A stretch of 60,977 bases of DNA, from assembly GCA_003213255.1 (NCBI GenBank), contig QCNI01000006.1, positions 1 to 60,977 of the forward strand, in the 5' to 3' direction. This DNA is from Prochlorococcus sp. AG-424-P16. GTDB lineage: Bacteria > Cyanobacteriota > Cyanobacteriia > PCC-6307 > Cyanobiaceae. Both the position numbers and the translations under genes were made by a program. Under the pieces are notes generated by a model. That model did not search any database. It was not told the DNA's origin and was given only the letters and a program-made list of their open reading frames with translations. Of the stretch, positions 36,577-46,726 are shown in pieces; the stretch's first letter is position 1; each line of letters begins with the position of its first letter.

Positions 36577-37059
36577 CTAAAATAATCCTAGTGTCAGTGA
36601 TTTATCAATTGGCAGGCACGCTCCTATACCAAGATATATTGTTAAAAAGGTTCCGAACAAGAAAACAGACATTGCTACTGGTCTTCTGAATGGATTAGAA
36701 AATTTATTAACGTTTTCGATAAAGGGTAAAATCATTAATCCAAGTGGAATTAATGTTTGAAGTGCGATACCTAAAAGTTTGTTTGGGACTACTCTGAGTA
36801 TTTGAAAAACTGGGTAAAGATACCATTCAGGGAGTATTTCTAAAGGGGTGGCGAATGGATTTGCCTTATCTCCTAACATTGCAGGGTCAAGAACTGCTAA
36901 TCCTACTACGCAAGCAATAGTACCTAGAATAACTACTGGGAAAATATATAGTAAATCATTTGGCCAAGCTGGCTCACCATAATAATTATGGCCCATGCCT
37001 TTAGCTAGTTTTGCTCTTAATTTTGGATCAGATAAATCTGGTTTTTTTAACGTAGACAT
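36577..37059 (-). CDS. petD: Cytochrome b6-f complex subunit IV
   Basis: 160 residues from ATG 37059 (a five-codon upstream extension is unlikely). It begins [20 protein letters not shown] and has the [21 protein letters not shown] block with the quinol-site PEWY motif, plus three membrane helices. It pairs with PetB to build the core of the b6f complex. Lies 33 bases downstream of petB in the usual petBD operon. Confidence 0.97.
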   Translation of the reverse strand: MSTLKKPDLSDPKLRAKLAKGMGHNYYGEPAWPNDLLYIFPVVILGTIACVVGLAVLDPAMLGDKANPFATPLEILPEWYLYPVFQILRVVPNKLLGIALQTLIPLGLMILPFIENVNKFSNPFRRPVAMSVFLFGTFLTIYLGIGACLPIDKSLTLGLF

Positions 37060-37092
37060 AAGGAAGTCATTCAATGTTTTAATTATAAAAGT

Positions 37093-37749
37093 TTATAAGG
37101 GACCTGAAATACCCTGTTTACGAATCATTAAAAAGTGCATCAACATAAAAACAGCTAATGACCATGGCAATACAAAAGTATGGAGACTGTAAAATCTGGT
37201 TAAGGTAGATTGTCCAACACTTTCTCCTCCTCTAAGAAGTTCAACCATAAAGTCACCAATAACTGGTATTGCAGCAGGAACACCTGAAACAATCTTAACG
37301 GCCCAATAACCAACCTGATCCCAAGGTAGAGAGTAACCCGTCACTCCAAAAGCAACGGTTATGACTGCCATTACAACGCCTGTAACCCAAGTTAATTCTC
37401 TTGGCCTTTTGAACCCCCCTGTAAGGTAAACCCTAAAGACATGCAGAATTAACATCAAAACCATCATCGATGCACTCCATCTGTGTACAGATCTTATTAA
37501 CCATCCAAAACTTACATCAGTCATTAGATAACTTACAGAACTATAAGCTTGTGTAACAGTTGGCTTATAGTAAAAAGTCATTGCAAAACCTGTTGCAAAT
37601 TGAATTAAGAAGCATACTAAAGTTATGCCTCCTAAACAATAGAAAATATTAACGTGAGGAGGTACGTACTTGGAAGTTACGTCGTCAGTTATGTCTTGGA
37701 TTTCAAGCCTTTCTTGAAACCAATCATATACAGATGAAGAATTCGCCAT
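37093..37749 (-). CDS. petB: Cytochrome b6
   Basis: 218 residues and four membrane helices, with the haem ligands in conserved His pairs (for example [25 protein letters not shown] and [12 protein letters not shown]) and Cys38 in [10 protein letters not shown] binding the extra haem ci. Integral core of the b6f complex, which moves electrons from plastoquinol to plastocyanin. First gene of petBD, divergent from ctpA. Confidence 0.98.
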   Translation of the reverse strand: MANSSSVYDWFQERLEIQDITDDVTSKYVPPHVNIFYCLGGITLVCFLIQFATGFAMTFYYKPTVTQAYSSVSYLMTDVSFGWLIRSVHRWSASMMVLMLILHVFRVYLTGGFKRPRELTWVTGVVMAVITVAFGVTGYSLPWDQVGYWAVKIVSGVPAAIPVIGDFMVELLRGGESVGQSTLTRFYSLHTFVLPWSLAVFMLMHFLMIRKQGISGPL

Positions 37750-37820
37750 CCAAAAAAAAATTAGCTTTGATATAAAGAGCTTACTTAAAATTCTTATACT
37801 TGGTGTTAACCCTTAACCCA

Positions 37821-39107
37821 ATGAATTCATCTTTTAACAAACTTTTAACATTCAAAACTTTCATCACTGCATCGATGATCATCATTTTTTCCATCAATCT
37901 TTTATTGATTGAAAGAGTTGATGCTCTCAGTGATAGCAGGCAATTAGTACTGGATGCTTGGGCCTTGGTAAACGAAGGTTTTTATGATCCAGAAAAGTTT
38001 GAAGAAATCCATTGGAAAAGAATTAGACAAAAAACTTTACAGAAACAAATTGAAACAAGTGAAGAGGCTTATTCCGCAATTGAAGACATGTTAAGACCTC
38101 TAGATGATCCCTATACGAGAGTTTTACGCCCAAAAGATTATGAACTACTGAAATCAAGTAATTTTGGTAGTGAAATTAATGGTGTTGGGCTCCAATTAGG
38201 TGAAGTTGATGACAATAAAGTTAAAGTAATCTCTACTCTTGGGGGGTCCCCAGCTGAAGAAGCTGGGATAGTAAGCGGGGACTTAATAGAGACAGTTGAC
38301 GGAATCTCATCAGAAAAATTAGGGCTTGCGGGCACTGCCTCTAGGTTAAGAGGTGAATCGGGGACAAAAGTTTTAGTTGAATTATCTTCGGAATCAGGAG
38401 AAATTAGGGAAGTTGATCTAGAGAGAAGGTCAGTAGATTTAAGACCAGTTAGAACAAAAAGACTAAGAGACGATTCTCACACAATAGGATATTTAAGGAT
38501 AACTCAATTCAGCGAAAGCGTACCCAAAAAAGTTGAAGAGGCACTTCAAGAGTTAAAAGAGAAAGAGGTTGAGGGCTTAATATTGGATCTGAGAAATAAT
38601 TCAGGGGGACTAGTAAGTTCAGGTATAGCAGTTGCGGACTCATTATTGAGTGAGAAACCTGTAGTCGAGACAAAAGATAGAAATGGAATCAAAGATGCAA
38701 TTATTTCTCAAAAAGAGACATTTTTTGATGGACCAATGGTTACTTTAGTAAATAAAGGTACTGCAAGTGCCAGTGAAATTCTTGCTGGTTCTTTACAGGA
38801 TAATGAAAGATCAATTCTTATGGGAGAACAAACTTATGGAAAAGGTTTAATTCAATCCCTAAAAAGTTTGGGAGAAGATAGTGGTATTGCAATAACAGTA
38901 GCTAGTTATTTAACCCCCAAAGGTAATAATATTCAAGGTCAAGGTATGACTCCTGACAAATTACTTGAACTCCCGGATACAAGTGATTATGGGAGTACTG
39001 ATGATAAATGGGTGAGGAATGCAGAATTATTTCTGGGATCGCTTCTAGAAAAAGAAAAAGTCTCAGTTCAAACTATTGAATTAGACAATGAAGAACTTAA
39101 ATCTTGA
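37821..39107 (+). CDS. ctpA: Carboxyl-terminal processing peptidase (D1 processing)
   Basis: From ATG 37821 the product is 428 residues. A signal peptide of about 35 residues directs it to the lumen. A PDZ domain follows (around GVGLQLGEVDDNKVKV and VSGDLIETVDG), then the S41 protease core with the catalytic Ser in GTASASEIL and the Lys in YGKGLIQS. It trims the C-terminus of the D1 precursor (PsbA), needed for assembly of the PSII manganese cluster. The frame's upstream TTG at 37800 is a poorer start. Divergent from petB. Confidence 0.92.
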   Translation: MNSSFNKLLTFKTFITASMIIIFSINLLLIERVDALSDSRQLVLDAWALVNEGFYDPEKFEEIHWKRIRQKTLQKQIETSEEAYSAIEDMLRPLDDPYTRVLRPKDYELLKSSNFGSEINGVGLQLGEVDDNKVKVISTLGGSPAEEAGIVSGDLIETVDGISSEKLGLAGTASRLRGESGTKVLVELSSESGEIREVDLERRSVDLRPVRTKRLRDDSHTIGYLRITQFSESVPKKVEEALQELKEKEVEGLILDLRNNSGGLVSSGIAVADSLLSEKPVVETKDRNGIKDAIISQKETFFDGPMVTLVNKGTASASEILAGSLQDNERSILMGEQTYGKGLIQSLKSLGEDSGIAITVASYLTPKGNNIQGQGMTPDKLLELPDTSDYGSTDDKWVRNAELFLGSLLEKEKVSVQTIELDNEELKS

Positions 39108-39143
39108 AATGGATAAAGATTGAAGATAAAAAATCTTAAAAAT

Positions 39144-40406
39144 ATGAGTATTAAAAGAATTTTTCATGACCCAATTCATAAAGAAATAATATTTGATGCA
39201 GAAAAGCCAGAAGAATTAATGATTATGGAATTAATTGATACAGTTGCTTTTCAAAGACTAAGAAGAATAAAGCAACTCGGAGCGGCATCATTACTTTTTC
39301 ATGGTGCAGAATCAAGTAGATTTACGCACTCAATTGGTGTTTTTTGTATCGCCAGAAAAATTTATAAGAGATTAATTGAAAGTCAATCTTCATTTTGTGA
39401 AAATAAATTTGTTCTTTATGGAGCAGCTTTACTACATGATTTAGGTCATGGACCTTTAAGCCATACCAGTGAAACAATCTTCGAGCATGATCACGAACAA
39501 TGGTCTGAAAACTTAGTTAAAAATTATTCTCCAATAAATTCAATCCTCAAAAAGTATGACAAAGAATTACCCAGAAAAATTAGTGAATTATTTCAATCAA
39601 AACAACTATTTTCAAAACCTTTAAAAACATTAATAAGTAGTGAGATAGATTGCGATCGTCTCGATTATCTTTTGCGCGATAGTTACAACACAGGTACTAA
39701 TTATGGCTTAGTAGATCTAGAGAGAATAATTTCAGCACTTACCTTTTCACCTGACGGGAGTATCGGAATCAAACCAAAAGGTGTGATTGCTATTGAACAT
39801 TTCCTTGTTCTTAGAAACTTGATGTACAGAACAATATACAATCACAGGATAAACGAAATATCAACATGGATTCTGGAAAAAATATTACAAACAGTAAAAC
39901 ATAATTATAAAAAGAATATTTGGTTAGATAATTCTCTATATAAATTGATTTTTGCACCTTCGAAGGTTGATTTTGATGATTTCATAAGAAATGATGATGT
40001 AACCTTTTATTATCATTTAATTAGATGGAAAGATGAATCTTTTGAACCACTTTCTACACTATGCAAAATGTTTATTGACAGAGATTTATTGAAGGCATCA
40101 GACATAAGTTTTTTAAGTAAAGTAAATAGATTAAAAATCCTTGCATTTGCCTCAAAATTATGCGAAAAGAATGGTTATGATTCAGAAATATTTTGTGGGA
40201 TTAAGGAAAGGTCTTTTAAAGGTTTTGAATCTAATAATGCATTAAAAATATGGGATGGCACTCATCAAAGCGCATTAGAAAATAGTTCTGCATTAATTAA
40301 AACATTGATGAGATCCGAGGAAAGCTCTTTTATTATTTATCCAGATATGATAAAAAATGAAATCAAAAATGAAATTTCATTAATAAAAAACAATTCCAAG
40401 ATTTAA
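39144..40406 (+). CDS. HD-superfamily phosphohydrolase (dNTPase/SAMHD1-like)
   Basis: About 420 residues from ATG 39144. FHDPIHKEIIF and FQRLRRIKQLGAASLLFHGAE are followed by SRFTHSIGVF, the paired HDLGHGPLSH metal site, and later SSEIDCDRLDYLLRDSY. This signature belongs to the YdhJ/SAMHD1-like branch that hydrolyses nucleotides. The substrate may be dNTPs or other phosphates. An upstream in-frame TTG at 39120 is a weaker start. It lies a short distance behind ctpA and just before minC. Confidence 0.85.
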   Translation: MSIKRIFHDPIHKEIIFDAEKPEELMIMELIDTVAFQRLRRIKQLGAASLLFHGAESSRFTHSIGVFCIARKIYKRLIESQSSFCENKFVLYGAALLHDLGHGPLSHTSETIFEHDHEQWSENLVKNYSPINSILKKYDKELPRKISELFQSKQLFSKPLKTLISSEIDCDRLDYLLRDSYNTGTNYGLVDLERIISALTFSPDGSIGIKPKGVIAIEHFLVLRNLMYRTIYNHRINEISTWILEKILQTVKHNYKKNIWLDNSLYKLIFAPSKVDFDDFIRNDDVTFYYHLIRWKDESFEPLSTLCKMFIDRDLLKASDISFLSKVNRLKILAFASKLCEKNGYDSEIFCGIKERSFKGFESNNALKIWDGTHQSALENSSALIKTLMRSEESSFIIYPDMIKNEIKNEISLIKNNSKI

Positions 40407-40410
40407 TTCA

Positions 40411-41073
40411 ATGGAAATAGTTTTAGAAAACACTAAAAGTAAACATTTAGAAATTTTTTCTTTGTTAGACTTAGATAATTTTCATGAAACTTTTAAAAGA
40501 TTTTCTTCCATCAAGGAACCTTTAGAAGCAAAAATTTTCGCAGTCAATGAGTCAATAAGTTCTCATCAATTATCAAAATTAAAAAATCATTTTGACAAAA
40601 TTAATATTTGTTCCTTATGCATTTACTCAAATATTAGAGAAACAATTGTTAGTGGAAAGTCTTTAAAAATAGATTCAGCTTTTGTAAAAGAGCAAAAGAT
40701 TAAAAATAAGTTACTAATATTCAATTCAAAAAAGAAAGACGATATTTTTCACAAAGGAACAGTACGTTCGGGTGAAAGAATATCTTCAAATGGAAACCTA
40801 TGTATTATTGGAGACATTAATCCAGGAGCAATAGTTTCCGCTAAGAAAAATATTTACGTTTGGGGCAAATTACTAGGAATCGCGTTCGCAGGGACAAGTG
40901 GAAATAAAAATGCCTCTATTTCATCACTTTATCTAAACCCTTTACAGTTAAGAATTGCAGATGTGATAGCTATTGGACCAAAGGATAAGCCAAAAAATTG
41001 TTATCCAGAAATTGCGGTAATAGATAAACAAACGATAATTATCAAACCACACATAATCGAAAATAAGAATTAA
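40411..41073 (+). CDS. minC: Septum-site-determining protein MinC
   Basis: 220 residues. The C-terminal half is the right-handed beta-helix dimerisation/FtsZ-inhibition domain with KGTVRSGERISSNGNLCIIG, DINPGAIVSA and IYVWGKLLGIAFAG. The N-terminal domain is divergent but of normal size. MinC blocks FtsZ polymerisation at the poles with MinD. It is the first gene of minCDE; 111 bases separate it from minD. The HD gene ends four bases before it, so they may be co-transcribed. Confidence 0.92.
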   Translation: MEIVLENTKSKHLEIFSLLDLDNFHETFKRFSSIKEPLEAKIFAVNESISSHQLSKLKNHFDKINICSLCIYSNIRETIVSGKSLKIDSAFVKEQKIKNKLLIFNSKKKDDIFHKGTVRSGERISSNGNLCIIGDINPGAIVSAKKNIYVWGKLLGIAFAGTSGNKNASISSLYLNPLQLRIADVIAIGPKDKPKNCYPEIAVIDKQTIIIKPHIIENKN

Positions 41074-41184
41074 TCAATAATTTGCAATAAATTAATTCAA
41101 ATTTGATAAATTTAAGAATTACTTAATCTTTAAAATATTTAACTTTCTGCAAGTGGCTTTATTATTTGTAAAATCTTTAAAATC

Positions 41185-42000
41185 GTGGGGAAGAATACTC
41201 GCACAATATTAATTTGTTCAGGCAAAGGAGGGGTTGGTAAAACAACTTTAACTGCAAACCTCGGTATAGCACTTGCTAATAGCGGAGCAACAACTGCTGT
41301 ATTAGATGCTGATTTTGGCTTAAGAAATTTAGATCTTCTTTTAGGATTAGAAAATCGCATCATTTATACCGCCCAAGATGTCCTAGACAAGAATTGTCGT
41401 CTTGACCAAGCACTGGTTAGACATAAAAAAGAACCTAATCTTGCTCTTCTACCTGCTGGAGATCCAAGGATGTTGGATTGGATGAAGCCTGAAGATATGA
41501 AAAAAATTAGTGAGCTACTTAGTGAGAACTTTGATTTTGTCTTAGTAGATTGTCCTGCTGGTGTAGAAGATGGCTTTAAAAATGCTCTTGCAGCCTGCAA
41601 AGAAGCTATTGTTGTTACAAACCCAGAATTATCCGCAGTTCGCGATGCGGATAGAGTAATAGGGATTCTTAATACTTCAGATATCGAACCTATCCAACTT
41701 GTAATCAACAGAGTCCGCCCTAACATGATGGCTAGTCAAGAAATGTTATCTATCGAAGATGTTCAAGGGATCCTTTCTTTGCCTTTGTTAGGTATTGTTT
41801 TAGAAGATGAACAGGTAATAATTAGTACAAATAGAGGAGAGCCACTGACACTTTCAGATGGCAGATCACCTGCAAAAAAATGTTATTTGAATGTTTCTCA
41901 AAGACTTACAAATAAAGATGTACCAATTATCGATCCCAAAAAAGAAGGCAAAAGTCTTAAAGATAAATTCATGAGATTAATGCAAACAAAGGTTTTTTAA
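41185..42000 (+). CDS. minD: Septum-site-determining ATPase MinD (GTG start)
   Basis: 271 residues from GTG 41185. Deviant Walker [11 protein letters not shown] (12-21), switch [17 protein letters not shown] and the Walker-B LVDCPAG are present. The C-terminal amphipathic membrane-binding helix reads [13 protein letters not shown]. It cycles with MinE on the membrane to place the division site. The minE ATG follows one base after its stop. Confidence 0.97.
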   Translation: MGKNTRTILICSGKGGVGKTTLTANLGIALANSGATTAVLDADFGLRNLDLLLGLENRIIYTAQDVLDKNCRLDQALVRHKKEPNLALLPAGDPRMLDWMKPEDMKKISELLSENFDFVLVDCPAGVEDGFKNALAACKEAIVVTNPELSAVRDADRVIGILNTSDIEPIQLVINRVRPNMMASQEMLSIEDVQGILSLPLLGIVLEDEQVIISTNRGEPLTLSDGRSPAKKCYLNVSQRLTNKDVPIIDPKKEGKSLKDKFMRLMQTKVF

Positions 42001-42001
42001 A

Positions 42002-42337
42002 ATGATGACTCTCAGAGATCTTATAAATAAATTACTAGGGAGAGAAACCTCTAGTGCAAATACAGCTAGAGAAAGATTACAACTTGTACTTGCTCATGAC
42101 AGAGTTGATATGAGTTCCTTAACAACTGATCTTTTAGATAAAATGAGGAAAGAGATCCTTGATGTTGTTGCTAAATATGTCGAAATTGATTTTGATGAAG
42201 TTGCAGTAAGTTTAGAGACTGAAGATAGAATGACTGCATTAGTTGCCAATTTACCAATCAAAAGAACTATTTCGGGAGAACTAAAATTCAAAAAAACTGA
42301 TAAAACTGATAAAGCTAACAAAGATATCAAAAAGTAA
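42002..42337 (+). CDS. minE: Cell-division topological specificity factor MinE
   Basis: 111 residues from the first of two adjacent ATG (42002 or 42005). The N-terminal anti-MinCD part is followed by [19 protein letters not shown] and [17 protein letters not shown], the standard MinE beta-helix core. Third gene of minCDE, one base after minD, so translation is coupled. The C-terminus is a Lys-rich tail. Confidence 0.95.
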   Translation: MMTLRDLINKLLGRETSSANTARERLQLVLAHDRVDMSSLTTDLLDKMRKEILDVVAKYVEIDFDEVAVSLETEDRMTALVANLPIKRTISGELKFKKTDKTDKANKDIKK

Positions 42338-42403
42338 TAAATTTAAAAAAAAGCTAAAAAAATACTGATAATTAACCCCCCCTAATTGTAAGATGAAAAG
42401 ATT

Positions 42404-42475
42404 GCCGGCTTAGCTCAGCGGTAGAGCAGCGCTTTTGTAAAGCGAAGGTCATCAGTTCAAATCTGTTAGCCGGCA
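42404..42475 (+). tRNA. trnT: tRNA-Thr (TGT)
   Basis: 72 bases. GCCGGCT pairs with AGCCGGC, and the anticodon loop TTTGTAA carries TGT. The T-loop reads GTTCAAATC. No encoded CCA. It stands downstream of minE and is convergent with the next minus-strand gene. Confidence 0.96.
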
Positions 42476-42486
42476 TTTTGATTTAT

Positions 42487-42654
42487 TTAATTCTGTTCAA
42501 CATTCTTTGTTGAAAATAAAAAGACTAGACCTATCAGAGCAATGATAGGAAAAATTCTTATTTCGAGAACATACTCTAAAAAAGATGCAAGGGGTTCAAA
42601 TACCAAATAAGTAAAAAATTGAATTAAAAAAACAAAAAATAATAATAAAAACAT
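42487..42654 (-). CDS. Short putative membrane protein (55 aa)
   Basis: 55 codons from ATG 42654, which overlaps the stop of tsaC by one base (TAATG), so translation is probably coupled. Two strongly hydrophobic segments (MFLLLFFVFLIQFFTYLVF and FPIIALIGLVFLF) make it a two-helix membrane protein. Function unknown; the coupling hints at the same transcript as tsaC, not a shared task. Confidence 0.5.
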   Translation of the reverse strand: MFLLLFFVFLIQFFTYLVFEPLASFLEYVLEIRIFPIIALIGLVFLFSTKNVEQN

Positions 42655-43235
42655 TAATACAATTCCCTAACTAATACTTCTCCTTTTCTAATTAGTCTCC
42701 AATCTCCACTTTTCTTCCAAAATATAATAGTACTTGCTTTTCCACTTCTTTTTCCCCAAGGGATAGGGCCTAAAATTTTTACAGACGGAAAGTCTAGAGC
42801 AATCCCTTCAACTGTAGTTGATCCTGTAAAACCTGAAATATTTGCACTTGAAGTTAACAATGGGCCTGTTTCTTTCATGAGAGTTTTAGCCATATATGAA
42901 TTTGGAATCCTCAACCCAAGAGTAAGATCATTACTTGTGATGATTTTAGTCCGCTTTTCTGAAGCAGGAATAACCATTGTCAGAGCTCCAGGCCAATATT
43001 TTGAAGCTATATGTTCGAAATCTTTTTTAGCTGATTCGTGAACATAATCAATTAATTGTTCATATTCTGATCCCATAAGAATTAATGGTTTATCTCTATC
43101 TCTTTTTTTAAACTCATAAATAACATTTGAAAATTTTGGCAAGCATCCAATAGCAGGTAATGTGTCAGTTGGGAAAATTATAGGTAACCCAATTTTAAGA
43201 GTCTTCAATGCAATTTTGTAATCTACTATATTCAC
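42654..43235 (-). CDS. tsaC: L-threonylcarbamoyladenylate synthase (TsaC/Sua5 family)
   Basis: 193 residues. The family motif FPTDTLPAIGCLP (20-32) and KRDRDKPL (44-51) bind the substrates, and SANISGFTGSTTVEG follows. It makes threonylcarbamoyl-AMP for the t6A modification at position 37 of ANN-decoding tRNAs. No C-terminal Sua5 domain is present, so the short TsaC form. Follows prmC on the same strand. Confidence 0.9.
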   Translation of the reverse strand: MNIVDYKIALKTLKIGLPIIFPTDTLPAIGCLPKFSNVIYEFKKRDRDKPLILMGSEYEQLIDYVHESAKKDFEHIASKYWPGALTMVIPASEKRTKIITSNDLTLGLRIPNSYMAKTLMKETGPLLTSSANISGFTGSTTVEGIALDFPSVKILGPIPWGKRSGKASTIIFWKKSGDWRLIRKGEVLVRELY

Positions 43236-43258
43236 TTAGATTTTGAACCTTTAGTAAT

Positions 43259-44128
43259 TTATTTATATCTCCCAATAGTAAACCTACCAATACCTGAGAG
43301 ATCTTTAACAATTTTTATTGATGTAAATTTACTTTTAATCAGTAGTTGTTTTACCTTTTCACTTTGATCAAAATGATTCTCTAAAATTAGCCAACCTTTC
43401 TCCTTTAAAAATAATGGTGCTTTTTGTATTATTTCCCTAATATGTTTTAACCCATCTTCGCCGCCTAATAAAGCAACTTTAGGTTCGAAGTTTTTAACTT
43501 CTTTTGGTAATTTTTCATAGGTATCTCTAGGTATATAGGGAGGATTTGAAATAGCGAGGTCTAATTTCCCTTTACAACTCTCAAGAGGTGACCACCAATT
43601 TCCACAATAAAATTTCAAGTTTGATTGATTAGAGAAATTTATATAATTTTTAGTGGCTATTTCTAATGCATCCTGATCTACATCAGTTGCTAGTCCGTCG
43701 CTAAATGGATAAGCCAATGCTAAAGCGATACTAATAGCGCCTGATCCAGTACCTAATTCAGCAAAAAATAATTTTTCTGACTTCTTTTTAAATATATTAA
43801 AGACGATGTCAACTATAAGCTCTGTTTCTGGCCTTGGTATAAGTACTTTATTTGTAACTTTTAATTTTAAGTCTCTCCAATAAGTTATTCCACAAAGGTA
43901 TTGAATTGGGCAAGATTTTAGTAAATGATCTTCCCAAACAGACTCTAAAAATTCTAAATTTTTTTTTAAATGTAAGTTACCCTTAGGATTTAAAATTTTT
44001 AAGTTTAAGTCACTAGTCGAAATCCCGCCTATACAATCAAGTAAAAATTCAAAAGATTGTTGATCGCCGCCTTTTGAAAGTTGCTTTTTTTTCCAAAATA
44101 AAAATTCCTCTACAGAAATGCAAAGCAT
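43259..44128 (-). CDS. prmC: Peptide chain release factor N5-glutamine methyltransferase
   Basis: 289 residues. The N-terminal helical domain carries YLCGITYWRDLKL, followed by the SAM site LIPRPETELIVD and FFAELGTGSGAISIALAL, and the catalytic NPPY motif in AISNPPYIPRDTYE. It methylates the Gln of the GGQ loop of release factors 1 and 2. First of the prmC-tsaC-small ORF series. Note that arfB (13.7 kb) carries the same GGQ motif but is not the standard substrate. Confidence 0.93.
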   Translation of the reverse strand: MLCISVEEFLFWKKKQLSKGGDQQSFEFLLDCIGGISTSDLNLKILNPKGNLHLKKNLEFLESVWEDHLLKSCPIQYLCGITYWRDLKLKVTNKVLIPRPETELIVDIVFNIFKKKSEKLFFAELGTGSGAISIALALAYPFSDGLATDVDQDALEIATKNYINFSNQSNLKFYCGNWWSPLESCKGKLDLAISNPPYIPRDTYEKLPKEVKNFEPKVALLGGEDGLKHIREIIQKAPLFLKEKGWLILENHFDQSEKVKQLLIKSKFTSIKIVKDLSGIGRFTIGRYK

Positions 44129-44139
44129 TTATTAAAGCA

Positions 44140-44292
44140 TCAGCGTTTTGGTCCAAGCCTACCTTTACTAGAGTCAGAATAGAAGCTTGATTTTTCTCCA
44201 TCTTGAGTAGAAATAAATAAACCAATAAGGAAAATTGTTGGCACTCCTACAAATAAAAGACTAGCTACGAATCCAAAGTTAGTTGTTTCCAT
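44140..44292 (-). CDS. psbM: Photosystem II protein M, extended C-terminus
   Basis: 50 codons from ATG 44292. METTNFGFVASLLFVGVPT plus FLIGLFIST is a standard PsbM membrane helix near the PSII dimer interface. The remaining 20 residues form a hydrophilic tail ending KGRLGPKR, longer than the 30-40 residues seen in many cyanobacteria. Its stop is 12 bases from the prmC start; the neighbouring order (ferredoxin - psbM - prmC) is characteristic of Prochlorococcus. Confidence 0.88.
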   Translation of the reverse strand: METTNFGFVASLLFVGVPTIFLIGLFISTQDGEKSSFYSDSSKGRLGPKR

Positions 44293-44396
44293 TTAGTTGG
44301 TAGTTCTGTATTAGGTATTAAGACTATAGACAAATAACTAGAAATAAAGTGGAAAAATAAACAAATTTTATAAACTGATTAACAGTCTTAAACAAT

Positions 44397-44759
44397 TTAG
44401 CGTGGTAATTTTTTATTTTCACTAATTTTTTTTAGTTCTTCCAAATTTGAAGGAGGAGATTGTGGTTTTGTTAAAATTACTGCAGATGACTTTATCAATG
44501 TTTGGCATGCGAGTCGCCAATTTTCTGGTCTATTTTTAAGTTTTTCTTCTTCAACAGGTGTAAGAGGGCTCAAAGAATTTTTGTTTCCACCTTCAACTGA
44601 AATAAAGCAAGTACTGCATTGTCCAGCACCTCCACAATTTCCCAAAATACCTTTTAGTCCATAAAGCTGTAAATTCTCTTTCATAACGAGTTCTCTTAAA
44701 TTTTCACCAGGATTACATTGAACCTCTAAGTCCTCACGAATAAATCTGATAGTTGCCAT
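44397..44759 (-). CDS. 2Fe-2S ferredoxin-like protein
   Basis: 120 residues. Cys42, Cys48, Cys51 and Cys85 (in GNCGGAGQCSTC and RLACQT) form a plant-type [2Fe-2S] site with C-x5-C-x2-C spacing. The length exceeds that of photosynthetic ferredoxin (about 97) by a charged C-terminal extension. The sequence around the site is diverged, so it is likely a specialised electron carrier, not the main PetF. It is divergent from psbB. Confidence 0.85.
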   Translation of the reverse strand: MATIRFIREDLEVQCNPGENLRELVMKENLQLYGLKGILGNCGGAGQCSTCFISVEGGNKNSLSPLTPVEEEKLKNRPENWRLACQTLIKSSAVILTKPQSPPSNLEELKKISENKKLPR

Positions 44760-44982
44760 TTTTTTTAGTTATTTTTCTTATTTTGGCGTTTTACTTTGAG
44801 AATTGTGACCAAAATATTAACAGTTTTTAGTTAAAAATTTCTTGTAAACCAGTTTCTGCCAATGGATTTGCCCAATTTTTGCAAGAAAATAAATTTATTT
44901 ACAAAAATCCCTCAAAGACTAAAAAACCCTTACTATCGTGATGTTTAGCTGTTCATGCAGCATAGTTACTAGAAATTAACCG

Positions 44983-46506
44983 ATGGGATTGCCTTGGTAT
45001 CGAGTTCACACAGTAGTTATTAATGACCCAGGTCGACTACTTGCTGTGCATCTTATGCATACTGCATTATTAGCCGGCTGGGCCGGTTCAATGGCTCTTT
45101 ATGAATTAGCCATTTTTGATCCTTCTGATGCTGTTCTAAATCCAATGTGGAGACAGGGGATGTACGTTATGCCTTTCATGGCAAGACTAGGTATCACAAG
45201 TAGTTGGAATGGATGGGATATTACGGGTGCTACTGGAGTTGATCCTGGATTCTGGAGTTTCGAAGGGGTTGCAGCAGCACACATAGTATTTAGCGGCCTA
45301 TTGATGTTGGCATCTATTTGGCACTGGACATACTGGGACCTAGATTTATGGGAAGATTCAAGAACTGGTGAACCTGCTCTTGATTTACCAAGAATTTTCG
45401 GAATTCACCTTCTTCTAGCAGGACTTACATGTTTTGGTTTTGGAGCTTTTCATTGCGCAAATGTTGGAATTTGGGTTTCTGATCCTTATGGTTTAAGTGG
45501 TCATGTAGAACCTGTAGCACCTTCTTGGGGAGTAGAAGGATTTAATCCTTTTAATCCAGGAGGTATTGTGGCTAATCATATTGCGGCTGGACTCATGGGT
45601 ATTATTGGAGGTATTTTTCATATCACCAATAGGCCTGGGGAAAGACTTTACAGAGCATTAAAACTTGGAAGTCTTGAAGGTGTCCTAGCTAGTGCTTTAG
45701 CTGCTGTACTATTTGTCTCTTTCGTTGTTTCAGGAACAATGTGGTATGGTTCGGCAACCACCCCAATAGAGCTTTTTGGTCCTACCAGATATCAATGGGA
45801 TTCAGGCTATTTCAAAACTGAAATTAATAGAAGAGTACAAGCTGCTATTGATGATGGTGCAACTAAATCAGAGGCATATGCATCGATTCCAGAAAAATTA
45901 GCCTTCTATGATTATGTAGGTAATAGTCCAGCTAAAGGGGGACTATTCAGAGTTGGAGCTCTTGTTAATGGTGATGGTTTACCAACTGGTTGGCAAGGTC
46001 ACATTGCTTTCCAAGATAAGGAAGGTAACGAATTAGAAGTTAGAAGAATTCCTAATTTCTTTGAAAACTTCCCTGTCATTCTTGAAGACAAAGAAGGTAA
46101 TGTAAGGGCAGATATTCCATTTAGAAGAGCTGAAGCAAAGTATTCATTTGAACAAACTGGCATTACTGCAACTATATATGGAGGGGACTTAGATGGACAA
46201 ACATTTACAGATCCCGCAGTAGTGAAAAGATTAGCTAGAAAGGCTCAACTTGGAGAAGCATTCAAGTTTGACAGAGAGACATATAAATCTGACGGTGTAT
46301 TCCGAAGTTCTCCAAGAGCATGGTTTACATATGCACATTTATGTTTCGGATTGCTATTCTTGTTTGGGCACTGGTGGCACGCATCAAGAACTCTTTACAG
46401 AAATTCCTTTGCTGGTATTGATGCTGAGATTGGCGACCAAGTTGAATTTGGCTTGTTCAAGAAGCTTGGAGACGAAACCACAAGAAGAATCCCTGGCAGG
46501 GTTTAA
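44983..46506 (+). CDS. psbB: Photosystem II CP47 chlorophyll apoprotein
   Basis: 507 residues: six membrane helices and a large lumenal loop, starting [20 protein letters not shown]. The many chlorophyll-binding His residues (for example [27 protein letters not shown]) are in place. CP47 carries excitation energy to the PSII core. Upstream is a long intergenic gap (from 44760), which probably contains the promoter. psbT follows. Confidence 0.98.
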   Translation: MGLPWYRVHTVVINDPGRLLAVHLMHTALLAGWAGSMALYELAIFDPSDAVLNPMWRQGMYVMPFMARLGITSSWNGWDITGATGVDPGFWSFEGVAAAHIVFSGLLMLASIWHWTYWDLDLWEDSRTGEPALDLPRIFGIHLLLAGLTCFGFGAFHCANVGIWVSDPYGLSGHVEPVAPSWGVEGFNPFNPGGIVANHIAAGLMGIIGGIFHITNRPGERLYRALKLGSLEGVLASALAAVLFVSFVVSGTMWYGSATTPIELFGPTRYQWDSGYFKTEINRRVQAAIDDGATKSEAYASIPEKLAFYDYVGNSPAKGGLFRVGALVNGDGLPTGWQGHIAFQDKEGNELEVRRIPNFFENFPVILEDKEGNVRADIPFRRAEAKYSFEQTGITATIYGGDLDGQTFTDPAVVKRLARKAQLGEAFKFDRETYKSDGVFRSSPRAWFTYAHLCFGLLFLFGHWWHASRTLYRNSFAGIDAEIGDQVEFGLFKKLGDETTRRIPGRV

Positions 46507-46529
46507 ACTAAACTTTATTACTTAATCTT

Positions 46530-46628
46530 ATGGAAGCTTTCGCTTACGTTCTTATTCTAACTCTCGCAGTTGTAACCCTATTCTTTGCTGTCGCCTTTAG
46601 AGACCCACCTAAATTTGATAGAAAATGA
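46530..46628 (+). CDS. psbT: Photosystem II protein T
   Basis: 32 codons from ATG 46530: [19 protein letters not shown], then [13 protein letters not shown], an exact match to the PsbT pattern (one helix near the PSII dimer interface and a short cytosolic tail). Starts 23 bases after psbB, as in most cyanobacteria. Ends at a terminator. Confidence 0.95.
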   Translation: MEAFAYVLILTLAVVTLFFAVAFRDPPKFDRK

Positions 46629-46632
46629 ACCA

Positions 46633-46668
46633 AAAAAAACCCCTCTTTCAAAAGAGGGTTTTTTTTTA
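46633..46668 (+). terminator. Terminator of psbB-psbT
   Basis: A seven-pair stem CCCTCTT / AAGAGGG (46641-46647 with 46652-46658) with a four-base loop, preceded by A-rich DNA and followed by about ten T. Typical intrinsic terminator. Confidence 0.85.
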
Positions 46669-46726
46669 CTTTTCATAATTAAGATATTACCCTACTATTA
46701 GAGTTGAAGTGCATTTTTTTTACCAC

